Shown here one piece after another: positions 9,759-22,577 of a DNA stretch of 64,000 nucleotides; position 1 is the first letter of the stretch, and each line of letters starts with the position of its first letter. Source of the stretch: Ailanthus altissimus (Eukaryota > Streptophyta > Magnoliopsida > Sapindales > Simaroubaceae); NCBI GenBank assembly GCA_946807835.1, contig OX327686.1, positions 4,030,001 to 4,094,000 of the forward strand. The letters run 5' to 3'. A program made the position numbers and the translations under genes. The notes under the pieces are model-generated. The model made no database searches. It was not told the origin of the DNA and saw only the letters and a list, made by a program, of their open reading frames with translations.

Positions 9759-12359
9759 GATAGTGTGCTTATTTTCTAGGGCGTATACATGTGGTGCGTG
9801 TTAATCACTATTTAATTTATGCATCATATACACAAATTAGCGCAACGAAAGTGAAATTTTTATTTTTTAGTGCAACAAATACATTTAAAATTTAAGTTTA
9901 TTACTGTAATGAAATTAAGGATCGAGAATCACTTGTCAAGCCTTTGAAAATTATCAAATTGGAGTCTACCATGAAGTGGACTTGGATCGCTAAAATAATA
10001 GCTTCAATTTTCAGCAATGTGTTTAATTTTTAAACACAAATAATGATTAACTCTTAACTATTGCTTAAACCTCTTAAGATTGGGATAGTTAGTTAAACAC
10101 TTTAACTAATCTTGTATTTATTTCATAACAATGAAATTATTTTGGTTAATACAACTCTTATATAAATCAAAACAATCTCTTAATTGTTCATTAATGGTTA
10201 GCCATGAAAAAGAGGAGAAGAAGAAACAATCAACCATTGCCTTTCACTTGTTTCAACACTTGAAACATAAAATTTTTTTTTGAGCACTTAATGTGGTCAA
10301 ATTATATCAATTGAAGGAGATGAAGAAATAGTTTTCAACCCTTGAAAATATCACAAAATTCTCTATTCACTTGCTTCTTCACTTGGCCAAATCTTCTCAT
10401 CCACGGAAAAGATGAACAATTCTCCAACAATTGTAAAAATTGCTCTCTTCTTCACCTATTATCAAGTGGCCGAATCTTCCACTCCCAAAAATGAAAATAC
10501 TTTTAATCTTTTGTCAATTTTGCTTCACATTGTCAACAACATAAGGACCTACCATGTATGGCAATAATTACATTAACCCATACTTCCATGTTTTTTTCAA
10601 TTTATCAAAACATTTGTTGACTTTTATTTGCAAAACAATTTTGCAAATGTCATGGCTAAATAAACACTAAACAAATGAAACAACTTTCATTTGTTATTGA
10701 TTTTCCCTCCTTTTGCAAGTCAATGCCAATGTCCCACCAAGCATGACATTTATTCTTAAGCCATTACTACATATTTTATTTTATTTTATTTTATTTTAAT
10801 CATATTAATAAAAATAAAAATATGTGATTTATGATTTAACAATTAAATCAATTGTTTGACTTTAAATAATATAATATTAATAATAATTATTAATATGCTT
10901 ATTTATTCAAAATACTTTTGAATAAATAAATGACTTTACTTGTCTTATAAGTAAGGTCATTTTGGTAATTATAAAATCAAATAATAAATGGCATACAATG
11001 TGTCATGTGTCATCATCTTATTGGTTAACAACTATTGTTAACCAATTAATGTACTTAACTCTTAAGTTTTAACACGTGTGTATCATGAGGGAAGTTGAAA
11101 CAAATATCCAAGTTTGTTAAAATTTTTTAGATTAAACTATTCAATCTAATATGCTGCCTAATGCACAACGAGTACACTTCATATTGTGGTCTACTACCGA
11201 TTTGTCAAATGGAACTGTTCCATGAGACCGTGATCGATGCCCTACGCACACGTCACGGATATTACAATTACCGTGTTAGACCATACAAGATGAGGTCATT
11301 ACATATTCGTATAATCCTTCCGTCACTTATATCTTGGATGAACGAAGATATAGATCACCACCGACAAATCTCCACGTGCTCATCCGTAAGCCCATCTCTA
11401 GATTTGTATCTTGATAAATAATATACGCAAACACTTTTGCAATATTGTTCAATCCTACGAAAAACTCTTTTTCCGGATTTATGCTTGTGGCCACAAGACT
11501 TTCTGAAATACAATCTTAGAGCATTAAGATATACAACTCACCTTTGTGAGCTGACAGATCTCATATCTACGCACACCAAACTCTTTGAGCATCGGACTAT
11601 ACCCAGTGACACGTAGCGGTTAGACCATAAAATGTCTTTGATATACATGGAACCAAAGCATATTGGATCACTCACAAGCCTATTATGGTGCACAGGTCAA
11701 AGAATTATGAATACTACTCAACTCGGACTCATCATTGACGGCTTTATAGGATATCTATTGGGGTCTTCGTGAGTCTGTTCAGTACTCAGTCTTTATTGAA
11801 TACTTGTATGCTTACATGAGCTTCCGATAAGCTTGTGGTCAGTTAAAAACAACAATCTCTATTATACAGATATGACATATACTGATCTATATAAAAGAGA
11901 TTCATTGATAGACCCGCACCGATGAAAATATATTAAGAACATTGTATTTGAGAACATATATAATGACATTTTCTAGCACCTATTGAAACTCTTTGCAACT
12001 ATGTCATTACTAGTATGCCCTCAGGTCTTCGTCCTGTTACAGACAAGGCTCTAACTCCTTAAATTTCACTAATTATTATAATATGTTAACTCTTACTAAT
12101 GCTAACTCTTAACATTTATAACTCTCAGCGTTGCTAACTTTTGCATTTATAACTCTCAATGTTGCTAACTTTTAACCATAGTCTAACCTCTTTTATGTCA
12201 GATATGAACTCATTCAGATCATACAATGTCTATAGCGTAACAAGTATGATACTATTAATTATAATATTAACGATTATTTTTGAAATGTATATTGTATAAA
12301 TATTAACAATTAATATTCATACAATATTGTAATAACACATAAGCACCAACTCCAATAAA
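9759..12359. mobile_element. Unclassified 2.6-kb insertion inside the 5' LTR of copia element 1
   Basis: The LTR sequence stops at 9758 and resumes at 12360; GTATT occurs on both sides (9754-9758 and 12360-12364), fitting a 5-bp target duplication. The insert has no recognisable protein; the longest open frame, 11161-11421, is 86 codons and matches nothing I know. It contains a TTTTA pentamer run at about 10771-10797 and tandem copies of about 33 bp around CATTTATAACTCTCA/GTTGCTAACTTTT at 12100-12175. It could be a large solo LTR or a non-autonomous retroelement, but the termini do not clearly read TG...CA, so the class is open. Confidence 0.55.
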
Positions 12360-12558
12360 GTATTTGGTGTGCACCAAATACTTTCTCATAAATTATTGAA
12401 TCCTAGAACTATCCTTCTAACAAACCCATTTGCATATTTGATTATAATCAAAGTGAGGGTAGAAATAGTTTAAGGACAGTGCATAGCACGCATTGACTTT
12501 AAACTTTACTTATTTGTATCCTTATGTATTTTTTCATATACAGGACATTTGACTATCA
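12360..12558 (+). repeat. 5' LTR of copia element 1, second part
   Basis: It matches the end of the 3' LTR (about 17440-17628): CTTTCTCATAA, TTGATTATAATCAAAGTG, GCATTGACTTTAAACTTTACTTATTT, ending ACTATCA at 12558. It opens with a 12-bp-arm palindrome, AAGTATTTGGTG and its complement, also present in weaker form in the 3' LTR. The sequence after the LTR does not show the usual initiator-Met primer site TGGTATCAGAGC. Confidence 0.8.
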
Positions 12559-12586
12559 ATCTTAAACTGGTTCTTGTCACATATGT

Positions 12587-13400
12587 ATGGATACTACAAG
12601 CGAATCTTTGCTAATGGTTGTAGCAAAGTCTCTCTCAGAGGTTACGAAGATTCTATTGTTAGATGAGAAGTATTTCAAAATATGGCAAGACCAGGTGTAT
12701 GATACCCTTGATGTATTAGGTTTGGCCGAATTTCTTACCATTCCTCATCCTAAAGCTATAATAGAAAATTATAAAAAGTTCCCTAAATAAAGTAGGGCAA
12801 ATAAGGTATGCCGTAACACAATTTTTCACACATTATCTAATGAATTTTATGATGTTTACTCAACATATAAAGATGCACATGAGTTGTGGGCTCAACTTAA
12901 GAAAAAGTAAATTATAGAAAATGCTAGTGTCCAAAAGTATGTGGTAGTAAATTTTCTAAACTTTAAAATGTTTAATGAAAAAGAAGTCACTGTACAAATA
13001 CATGATTATCATCTTTTACTAAATAATCTAAAAAATAAAAACATTGTTCTCCTTGAATCTTTTATTTTAAGTTGTTTAATAGAAAAGTTGTTTGAATCCT
13101 AGAAGGATTGTATAAAAAAAGCAACAAATATAAAAAGAAGAATTTAACTTTGAAAGATTTAATTGTACACATTAGAATTGAAGAAAAGAAGTGCCAAAGG
13201 GAGAACATAGAGAAGGTCAAAGAATTAGTTTTTAAGGCCAATTTAGTAAAAAGTGATAATCAAGATAAGAAACATTAGGATTCCACAAGCAACAATCACT
13301 TTAAGAAAAATAAAGTCTCATCCAAGAAAATGGTAAGTGTTATGCTTATGGAAAGGGTGATATTTTTTCTTATCAATGTAAACATAGGAACAAGAAAGGA
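12587..13400 (+). pseudogene. gag remnant of copia element 1
   Basis: The frame starts near an ATG shortly after the 5' LTR and reads as a copia-type gag (WQDQVYDTL, VYSTYKDAHELWAQL) but is broken by many stops, the first after 67 codons at 12790. A degraded zinc knuckle lies near 13330-13390 (CYAYGKGD followed by YQCKH). Pieces continue in other frames up to the protease. No functional protein can be made. Confidence 0.7.
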
Positions 13401-13439
13401 TAAAATAAAATTTTCAAGGCCAATTTAGTTAAGGGAGAA

Positions 13440-16425
13440 GATGTTATTGTTACAGGTATTGTTTCACAGGTGAACATGGTGGCAAGTGGAAACAACGAAT
13501 AAGTGATTGACTTTAGAGCCACTAGACACATATGTAGAGATAAAAGTTCTTTCCAGGAGTATATTTCCATTAGAGAAAGGGATAAACAAGTATATCTTGA
13601 TGATTCCCATTTTGCGTCAATGGTGGAAAAAATGAAAGTTCTCCTCAAACTTATTTTTGGGAGTCTGTTGTATTAAACAATGTATTATATATTTCCAATA
13701 TTAGATATAATCTAGTTTATGTTTATGTTGAGAAGGGCTAATGTAAAAGTCTCTTTTAAAGGGGATAAAGTTATAATGACCAAAGGTTTGACATTAAATG
13801 AAAAGAGATATTCTTCCAATGAATTATTTGAACTAAATGTACATGATGTTTTAATGAATAAAAATATTTCTTCTGCTTATATTATTGAGTATTTCAATTT
13901 ATGGCGTGATAGATTAAGTCACTTAAATTATCTTTATTTAAGAAATATGAAAAGAGTTGGTTTACTATCTAATATACGTTTAGACGAATCAAATAAATGT
14001 GATGTATGTGTGAAAGAAAAGTGCACAAAGAAAAATTAGAAACATGTAGCTCTTAGGGAAATCGAATTGCTTGGTTTAATTCATAGTGACTTAGGTGATC
14101 TTAAAGATATCATGACTAGAGAGAAAAAAGATTTTACATAACTTTTATTGATGATTTCTCAAAATATACTGAGATATATTTATTAAGAATTAAAGATGAT
14201 TTATATGATAAGTTTTTTTTATCTATAAACAATAAGTTAAAAATTAACTTGATGGAAAAATTAAGAGATTAAGAACTGATAGAAGAGGAGGGTATGTGTC
14301 TAATTTGTTTAGTTCCTATTGTGAGGGTAATAAAATTATACATAAAGTTAAACTACTATACTCACCTGAATCTATTGGAGTGGCTGAAAGAAAAAGTAGA
14401 ACTTTAAAAGAAATGATGAATTGCTCATTGATTAATTCTGGGACACTTATGAATTTATTGGGGGGGAAGCAATGTTGACCGCTTGCTATATACAAAATAG
14501 AATTTCCTACAAGAAAATGAGAATTACTTCTTATGAGTTGCGAAAAGATTATGCTCTTAACCTATCATACCTCAAAGTATGGGGATGTCTTGCAAAGGTT
14601 CTTATTCTGGATCTAAAGAGGAAAATGATGAGACCTAAAACAATTGATTGTATATTCATAAGTTATGCTCAAAATAGTGCTGCATATAGGGTTATGCCTA
14701 AAATATGCTGTTATACCATGGGGTTGTTTGATGCAAATAATATAATAGAATCTAAAAATACAAAATTCTTTGAGTCTATCTTTCCTAAGAAAGTTAATGT
14801 AGATAAAACTATGACTCATATAAAGGTTAATGTAGATCCTTCAGAAGCTATAACAATGAACTTAAGAGAAGCAAAAGAATGAGGAAGACTACTAGTTTTG
14901 GTAATGATTTCTATATTGTTCTTATGAAAAAGGACCCTAAAACCTTTAGTGAAGCTATGACTTCTATCATGAGTAATTATGTATGTGAACTAGTTGATTT
15001 ACCTCCAGGTTCAAACCCTATTAGTTGTAAATGAATTTTTAAAAAGAAGATGAAGGCTGATGAGACTATTAAGAAGTATAAGGTAAGATTGGTTGCTAAA
15101 GGGTTCACTAAAAAGAAAGACTTAGATTATTTTAATACTTATACTCCTGTAACTAGAATTACATCCATTATAATTTTGATTGTATTGGCTGCATTGTATG
15201 ATTTGTCCATACACCAAATAGATGTAAATATTGCCTTTCTAAATGGTGAATTAGAAGAGGAGATTTACATGAAACAACCATAATGTTGTATTAGTATTGG
15301 TATAAAGTATAAAATATGTAAATTAGTCAAGTCTTTGAATGGCTTGAAACAAGTATTAAAATAGTGGCATAAAAAGTTTGACAATGCTCTTATATCAAAT
15401 AGTTTTATAATAAATAATTTCGATAAGTGTGTGTACTATAAAACCTTTGATACTAATAGATATATGATTATATGCTTATATGTGGATAATATCCTTATAT
15501 TTAGTCTTAGTATGGAAGACATGAATATAAACATATTTATATTTGAGAGAAGCTGATGTTATACTTGGGATAAAGATTATGAGAACATCTAATTGTCTTA
15601 CTTTATCATAAGAGCACTATATAGAAAAGTTTTTTGAGAGGTTTGGGTACACAGCATGCAAACCGGTGGCAACACCTTACGATGCTAGTGTTAAACTTCA
15701 AAAAAATATAGAACATAATGACAATTAGAATCGTTATGCTGAAATCATTAGTAGTCTCATGTATTTGATGAATACTACTAGACTTGATATAGCATATGCT
15801 GTAGGGAGATTGAATAGATATACTCAAAATTCAAGGAAATAGCATTAGAGTACCTTAGATAGAGTTGTAAAATATTTGATGGGCACTAAAACTTATGCAC
15901 TTTTATATGATAAATCACAACTAATGATTGAAGGTTATTATAATGCTGATTGAATATTTGAATCTAATGAGGTCAAGTCTACTAGTGGATATGTCTTCAC
16001 TTTAGTTGGAGGAGCCATATATTGAAAATCTACTAAACAGACTTGTATAGCATGATCTATTACGGAGTTAGCACGATCTATTATGGAGTTGGAGTTGATA
16101 ACTTTAAAAAAGGCTTGTTCTGAGGTAGAGTGGTTAAGAACACTCATGTGTCATCTTTCTATTAGTACTCACCCTCCTACAATAATTTCTATAAATTGTG
16201 ATTGCCTAGTAGCCATTGCTAGAGCAAAGAGTAAAATGTATAATGAAAAAAGTAGACATATTCATCTATGACATGGCATCATTAAGAAGCTGCTAGAATT
16301 TGGGATGATGAGTCTAAATTATGTGAGGTCAGGAGAAACTTGGCTAATCCTCTAACTAAGCCACTAAATATGAGACTAGTGGAAGACACGTCAATAGGGA
16401 TAGGACTTCTGTTTAAAGCATAAGG
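13440..16425 (+). pseudogene. pol remnant of copia element 1 (protease, integrase, RT, RNase H)
   Basis: In order: a protease motif, DFRATRHIC, at about 13508-13535 (normally D-S-G-A-T); the integrase zinc-binding region with LSHLNYLYLRNM and CDVCVKEKC at 13900-14030; the integrase core end with GVAERKSRTLKEMM at about 14375-14425; reverse transcriptase with KVRLVAKGFTKKKDLDY and VNIAFLNGELEEEIYMKQP at 15080-15283; and RNase H with ARAKSKMYNEKSRHIHL at about 16220-16271. At least a dozen stops and several frame changes interrupt it, many fitting CAA/CAG/TGG to stop by C-to-T change. Confidence 0.8.
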
Positions 16426-16994
16426 CAAGGGTGATGATAACCTTACCTATGTGATTAGAGATCCCATTGAAGTAGGTTCCTAAAGGTAAGAACAAGCCAC
16501 TTATTATTTTGTTATACTATTGATTATATTGTGAGTCCCTCCCTATAGTGAGGTAGTGCATCTGCAGTGAAAAAGAGTGAGTTAATCTCTTAATGAACTT
16601 CATAGTCTTTTATAGGGTGGTTTATTAAACCTGTTGAACACATTTGATGGAGTGTCACCTATATGAGTGTGGATTTGGATCGATTTTTATGAGAGCTAAA
16701 CAGGTTACTCTAGGTCACTCATGAAGCTAGGAAGGTACATGACCATTAATAGTTCCAAACCGCGGACATAGATACGTTATTGAGAATTTAACTTGATAAT
16801 TTAGTCCTCTATTTTACATCCAAATGAATGAAAGGTTGATAAAAACTTGGTTTTACCTAATTTCTGTAAAATATGGTTACTTAATCAGTGGATTAGTTCA
16901 TAGCTTGGAAGAACACCAATTCATATAAGTTAATTTTTTCTTAGATATGTGATTGATTTGATTCACATTTGTTTATTTGAAATATGTGGGGGAT

Positions 16995-17628
16995 TGTTAA
17001 AATTTAAAAGTGTATTTTAAATAAACATGTGTAAAATCAAGTGTTAGAGTAAAGAGAATTAGCCGAGAAAAGAAAATAGAGACGAAGAGGAAGCGCCCAA
17101 GCCGTAGGAGGCTTAGGCGCTGCGGTTGGCTTCTAAGCGCCGTGGCGCTTAGTCGGGCTATGCCTAAAAATAGTCGTTGGCGCCATAGCGCTGAGGATGA
17201 GCGTTGCGACGCCCAGAGCTAGATTTGGTAACTCTCTAAAGAGTCATCTATCCCTTCCATATGATGTGGCATTTCAAAGAAGTATTGTGTCTCTCAAGAG
17301 AGACGCATACAAGTCTATAAATACTGCAGGTATATTTGAAATAAGGTATGAACTTCTCTTTTCAATCTTTGATTCAAATTTCTCTTTTATTAACCTTTTC
17401 TAAGTTTAAAACTCTTATAGTTCAATGAGAATATTTAGTGTGCAACTAATACTTTCTCATAAGTTATTAATTCTTGAAACTATTCTACTAACAAACCCAA
17501 TTGTATATTTGATTATAATCAAAGTGTAGATAAAAATAATTTAAAGATAGTATATAGCACACATTGACTTTAAACTTTACTTATTTCTATTATTATGTAT
17601 TTTTCATGTACAGAATATTTTACTATCA
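16995..17628 (+). repeat. 3' LTR of copia element 1
   Basis: 634 bp from TGTTAAAATTTAAAAG to ACTATCA. It holds a GC-rich, CpG-rich island at about 17085-17220 with inverted GGCGCT/AGCGCC words, and a TATA-like TCTATAAATACTGC at about 17313. The matching island in the 5' LTR (about 9360-9540) has mostly lost its CpGs. Confidence 0.85.
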
Positions 17629-18130
17629 CAAAATTATTCCCTAACAGTTCTCTGATTAGCTGAGAGTTAGAAAGTATTGTTATGGTTTACCATCGCAATA
17701 TTTTGGGGATGCTATCATTGTTCCTTCGCACGCCATATAGTCGACCTGCTTGTCCTATACTCTCATAAATCCAAATTTGCACGTGAACATATTCTTTTAG
17801 GAATTCATGTATACATTACCTAATATTTCATGCCTTTCACATATATTCAATGCACACTATAAGAGAGAAGACAATGTTAAAGCGAATATTAATTTAATCA
17901 ATGACACTGAACAATATACAACATACGAAAAAAGAATACACCCAACAAACATATATTATTGATTGCAGAAATTTCATCATCTATTAATAGCGATTTTGTG
18001 CAGCGTGTTAAGGTTGCACCGATCGAATGGTACATGGACAAGTAAAAGTAAACATAATTATAACATGTCATACACATACAGATAAGTAAAACTAAACATA
18101 ATAATAACATGTCATACACATACATGCGGT
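17629..18130. other. Unassigned sequence, probably transposon debris
   Basis: No gene was recognised. A segment of about 44 bp containing AACATGTCATACACATACA occurs twice in tandem at 18040-18125. The stretch leads into the DUF1985 fragment, so it may be part of the same decayed element. Confidence 0.35.
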
Positions 18131-18500
18131 TGTTTTCCTAATACGAGGCAATACCTAGAAGGCAAAGGGAAACCTATATAGATTGTACTTCTCTTCTTGA
18201 CACGAGGGCTTAATTTTCTTCCAGTCGCTATATTGCTTGGCTCAATTTTTCATTGCCCGTTTCATGGAGTAAATAGTGAACTCCCATGAAACAGAGACCC
18301 AAGATAGCAGTTGAAGAACATCAAATTTCAGGCTAGCTTAAGCGTGTTAGGTTCGATGTTCTTGGTGTCACACTTTCCTAGTATCATCCATTCTGTCAGT
18401 AAAGCGAGTGCAAACTTGACGACATCTTCATCTTCCCAAAGAACGAAAGGGTAGCTCTAAAAAACATGCTCCAACTTAGTAGCGCCAATAGCTATTACAA
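18131..18500 (-). pseudogene. DUF1985-type fragment of a Ulp1-carrying transposon gene, frameshifted
   Basis: Read on the minus strand in pieces of different frames, the sequence gives YPFVLWEDEDVVKFALALLT, then NIEPNTLKLA, a stop, LMFFNCY, a frame change, then SWEFTIYSMKRAMKN, a stop and YNLYRFPFAF. The order (hydrophobic helix, Leu-rich segment, F-x-S/C-Y-P-W-G-like site, SLKRA-like helix, KYNLYGFPFAFQ-like end) is that of the plant DUF1985 domain. That domain occurs next to Ulp1-type protease domains, mostly in genes captured or carried by Mutator-like and related DNA transposons. Two stops and at least one frameshift show it is dead. The protease part was not found. The assignment is by motif memory. 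Confidence 0.5.
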
Positions 18501-18840
18501 TGACATTAACTTAATATATTCAACATAAATTTGCAGGTGCAATTACTCCATCTTTATCTCTATCTAAACACAATTCGTCAAACACGTACGTGATATTCAC
18601 ATTGAGTCAATGCAATTGTTTTTCTCATCCACATATTATAAACCTACATGTGTATACACATGTAGGATCTTAATTTTTGTACGAATTGCTTTTGTAGCTA
18701 CACCCGTGGTTTATAATCACATAAATCATCGATGCTCATTAAGATTAGATATTAACTAATTGACTGATGGAGTTGAAAAAAAAAAGTAAAGTGAATGAAA
18801 AACAATACAGAGTTTTTTAAAAAAAAAAGGAGAAAAAATG

Positions 18841-18873
<33 letters not shown>

Positions 18874-19288
18874 GGAGTTGAAGAAACTTTGAAAGAAAAA
18901 AGAGTTCAAATCACAGACTTCCAGCCACTTCCACCGCTACCATCACACTTACAGACCTTCGTGCTTTTAAATCTGACCAAGTCCCGTCACTTTCCGATCA
19001 TTCATTACTAGAAACATAAAAAACCCTAATTAGGTCAAATTCTTATTTTGCCCTTCTAACCTTTTAGTTTTTGTTTTTTATTTGTTCTAAAAATTAAAAA
19101 GAAAAGAAGCAATAAAAAAAATAGAAAAAAGAGAGTAAGTGAAAAGCAATGCAAGAGTTCAAGAAAAAAAAAAGTGACAAAAAAATTGAAAAAAAATTAA
19201 CGAAGTTGAAAGAATTGTTTTATAAAAAAAAGAGCGAAGAAAGTCTACAAATAAAACGTGGATCAATGGGATATTATCAATGTTTTCG
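18501..19288. other. Intergenic DNA with an AT microsatellite
   Basis: The (AT)n run at about 18844-18870 is the clearest feature. 18910-19030 is C-rich and then reads AAAAAACCCTAATTAGG. 19080-19250 is strongly purine-rich (AAAAAG/GAAAAA words), which explains the Lys-rich open frame there. No gene was recognised. Confidence 0.5.
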
Positions 19289-19507
19289 TGAGAAATATAA
19301 AGAGAATATATTTCACTGTGTATGTAAAATTATATAATAGAACCTTTATATAGACTGTAATCTATTACGAAATAGAAAAATAATGTTATACATGGAAAGA
19401 AATAATGACATATTATAAAAGATAAGAATATTATATTATTAATATAATTGATTTATCAAATTAAATATATTAATAATATAATATTACACATTAATGATAA
19501 TATTACA
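19289..19507 (-). repeat. 3' LTR of copia element 2
   Basis: On + it reads from TGAGAAATATAAA to ATATTACA and matches 24404-24623 with few differences, for example in the shared GAATATTATATTATTAATAT run. The polypurine tract lies directly beyond it at about 19508-19525. Confidence 0.85.
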
Positions 19508-19799
19508 TTAATATTCCCCCTCAAACTCAAGATGGTGGAGTATAAGTAAGCTTGAGTTTGGAGACTAGAGTTTGGAAACGATTAGAAAGTGGAGATTTGG
19601 TGAAAATATCAGTAGGTTAACCTTTTGAAGAAATGGAGTTGAGAATACATATTCCCTAAGAAACATGTTACTGAACAAAGCGACAATCGGTTTCAATGTG
19701 CTTAATTCGTTTATAAAAAAACATCATTGTTAGCAATTTGAATAGCATTCTGATTGTCACAATAAAGAGGTGTAGGATTAGTGTGAGAAATACTCATAT

Positions 19800-21450
19800 C
19801 TTCAAGAAGCCAGTGAAGTCAAACAATCTCTTGGGTAGTATCAGTAAGAGCACGGTACTCAGCTTCAGTACTTTAGCGAGCAGTAGCTATCTATTTCTTA
19901 CTTTTCCATGAAAGAAAAGAATCACCCAAGAAAAGACAAAATCCAGTAGTTGATTGTCGATCCATAGAATCACCCGCCTAATTTGCATCAGCATAAACTC
20001 ATAACATGAAAGGAGAATGAGCCGAAAAATAGAGACCGTAAAAAAGTGTACCTTTGAGATAACGTAGAATATGAAGCACTGCTGTATAATGAGAGGTACG
20101 AGGGGCAGCCATAAACTGACTGAAAACATGAACAATATAAGCAATGTCCGAATGAGTAACTATAAGGTAGACCAAAATACCAACCAACTGACGATAAAGG
20201 ATAGCATCACTGAGAAGAGTAGTATCAGAGGATCGAATTTAGCATTAGGCTCTAGAGAAGTTGAGGTAGTTTTACTGTTTGTCAACCACGCTTTAGCAAG
20301 AAGATCGAATGTTTATTTAGCCTGAGAGAGATAATACCCAGTAAATTTGGATAGTACTTCGAAGCCAAAGAAATAACTAAGGTTACCAAGATCTTTCATC
20401 TTGAAATGTTGTTGAAGAAAGTCATTAAAAGTAGAAATACTAAGAAGATCATCACTCGTGATAATCATATCATCAACATAAAAAAGTAGTAAAACACAAC
20501 CACGATCTGTTCTGCGAATAAAAAGGGCTGAGTCATAAGGGCTAGACTGAAAACCATGTTGAGAAATGATGTTATTGAATTTTTTAAACCAGGCACGAGG
20601 AGCTTGTTTAAGGCTATATAAAGCTTGACGAAGCTTGCAGACTATGCTAGGTGGATGTGGATAACCGGGAGGAGGCTTCATATAGACTTCTTCGAAAAGA
20701 TCACCATTAAGAAATGCATTTTTCACATCCATTTAAAATAATGTCCAACTATGAGCTGCAACAATAGCTAATAAATTTCGAATAGAAGTAAGGTGAGCAA
20801 CATGGGCAAAATTTTCTTCATAATCAATTCCATATTCTTGAGTAAATCCTTTTTGCAACAAGACGAGCTTTATATCGCTCAATGGATCCATTAGACTTGG
20901 TCTTAATCTTGTATACGCATTTACAACCAATGTCAGTTTTATTAAGTAGAAAAGAAACAAAATCCCAAGTGTGCGATTTCTCAAGAACCTGTAATTCTTC
21001 TGTCATTGCTTGTTCCCAAACAAGGTTAGCACTAGCCTCGAAATAGGATTGAGGTTCATATAATGAAAGAGTGGTGAAAAATAGTGATAATCACGAAGTT
21101 TAACAAAAAGTTCTCTTACCCGAGAAGAACGACAAACAGAGGGTGAAGGAGAGGCCTTAGAGATGTCGAGAGCAGATCCTTTAGACAAGATAAAAGGTTC
21201 AGAAGCAAACATTATATCAGTAGGATCACCTATATGAAACTCAGAGGAAGTATAAGGAAAAAAGTCAATAGTATTGTTAGTGAAGAACTGAGAAGTGGGT
21301 GGAGACGCTGAGTGAAAGTTTGATACGGAGGAGAACATTCTGTATTCAAGAAATATGACATGACGAGAGATGCAAAGACGTTTAGAGATGTGATCCCAAC
21401 ACCTATAATCTTTATGTTTTATCCCGTATCTCAAAAAGCAACACAATCAT
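19800..21450 (-). pseudogene. RT and RNase H remnant of copia element 2
   Basis: The best preserved part of the element. 20313-20732 encodes [24 protein letters not shown]..., [19 protein letters not shown] and the catalytic YVDDMI of reverse transcriptase. The frame just upstream (20733-21006) carries ARLVAKR/KGFTQEYGIDYEENFA and is cut from it by a single stop where the family has Gln before MDVKNAF. RNase H pieces follow at 19999-20187 (ILVYLIVTHSDIAYIVHVFSQFM, HILRYLKGT) and 19800-19900 (the SAEYRAL-type motif). The remainder is shifted. Confidence 0.85.
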
Positions 21451-22560
21451 GTGCGTGGTTCAAGTTTGGCATGTTCACATTTTTGAAGTAGAACAAAACA
21501 AACACAACTAAAAACTTTAAGGAGACTATAATTAGGAGGGATTCCATATAAACGCTCATACAGTGACTTGTTCTCTATAAGAGGGGAAGGAACACGATTG
21601 ATTGTATAGACAACAGTTAAAGCTGCTTTACCCTAGAATTGTTCAGGACAAGAAGCAGAGATGAGAAGAGCACGAACTGTATCAAGAATATGTCTGTGTT
21701 TTCATTCGACTCTCTCATTCTACTGAGATATACTAGGATAAGATCTTTAACAAATAGTACCATGTTCATGTAAAAGATTTAGAAAATCAAAATCTTTATA
21801 TTCCATGACATTATCTGTGTGAAAGATCTTAATGAACAAGAAAATTGTGTTTTAATCATTTGAGAAAAATCACGATAAATTTTGATAAGTTCTGATCTCT
21901 GTTTCATAAGAAACAACTATGTATATCGAGAATAGTTATCAACGAAAATAACAAAGTATCGAGATCCGCCCATAGTAGCATTAGGAGATGGACCCCAAAT
22001 ATCAGAGTGTATAAGATCAAAAGGAGCGAAACATTAGTATTATTATTAAAAGGCAAAACTAGTTGTTTTGCTAAAGGACAAATCAAATAATCATCTTTAT
22101 TATCATAAATAATTCCTAAATAGCCACTGGATACTAAAGAACGGATACGACTTATTGAAGCATGACACAAACGAGAATGCCAGAGATGTAGTGATGATAC
22201 TGGGGAAGTAGATGCAACGAACGAAGGGGATGAAGATGGCATGTGTAAGAAGATGAGCTCATATAGACGATCTACTTTGCTGCTTGTCCTAAGTGTTCGA
22301 CCTGTCTTCGAATCCTGCACATAACACCAAAAGTAGTAAATAAAACGTTAAGACCAAGTTCACAAATTTGACCGACAGATAAAAGATTTAATGTAAGTTT
22401 AGGTATAAGGAAAGTATCAAATAAGGAAAGACTAGAATAAGACACCTGACCAATGTGACTAATATTCATGAAAGATCAATTAGCAGTTTGAATAGAAAGT
22501 AAATAGGAAGCATGAGATTTTAAAGAGAAAATATTGGAATTAGAAGTCATATAATTGCAA
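21450..22560 (-). pseudogene. Protease-integrase remnant of copia element 2
   Basis: 22272-22469 has SYSSLSLFDTFLIPKLTLNLLSVGQICELG, the segment that follows the copia protease. 21904-22320 has LHLWHSRLCHASISRIRSL and CPLAKQ, the integrase zinc-binding region with H-x-R-L-C-H. The integrase core lies in 21450-21900 but is broken by stops and frame changes. Confidence 0.75.
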
Positions 22561-22577
22561 CATGCAGAATCAAAATG

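Larger units (their letters stand above)
9264..17628 (+). mobile_element. Ty1/copia LTR retrotransposon 1, decayed, with a nested insertion
   Basis: A plus-strand copia element bounded by related LTRs: the 5' LTR is in two parts (9264-9758 and about 12360-12558) and the 3' LTR is 16995-17628. Between them are remnants of gag, protease, integrase, reverse transcriptase and RNase H in copia order. A purine-rich tract, TGTGGGGGAT, precedes the 3' LTR. The LTRs end in ACTATCA. The 5 bp outside the ends are TAAAA and CAAAA, so a target duplication with one mismatch is possible. The element is dead. Confidence 0.85.

Noticed and set aside
11161..11421. 86-codon plus-strand frame inside the 2.6-kb insertion
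   Set aside because: No recognisable motif, no support from flanking frames; probably chance.
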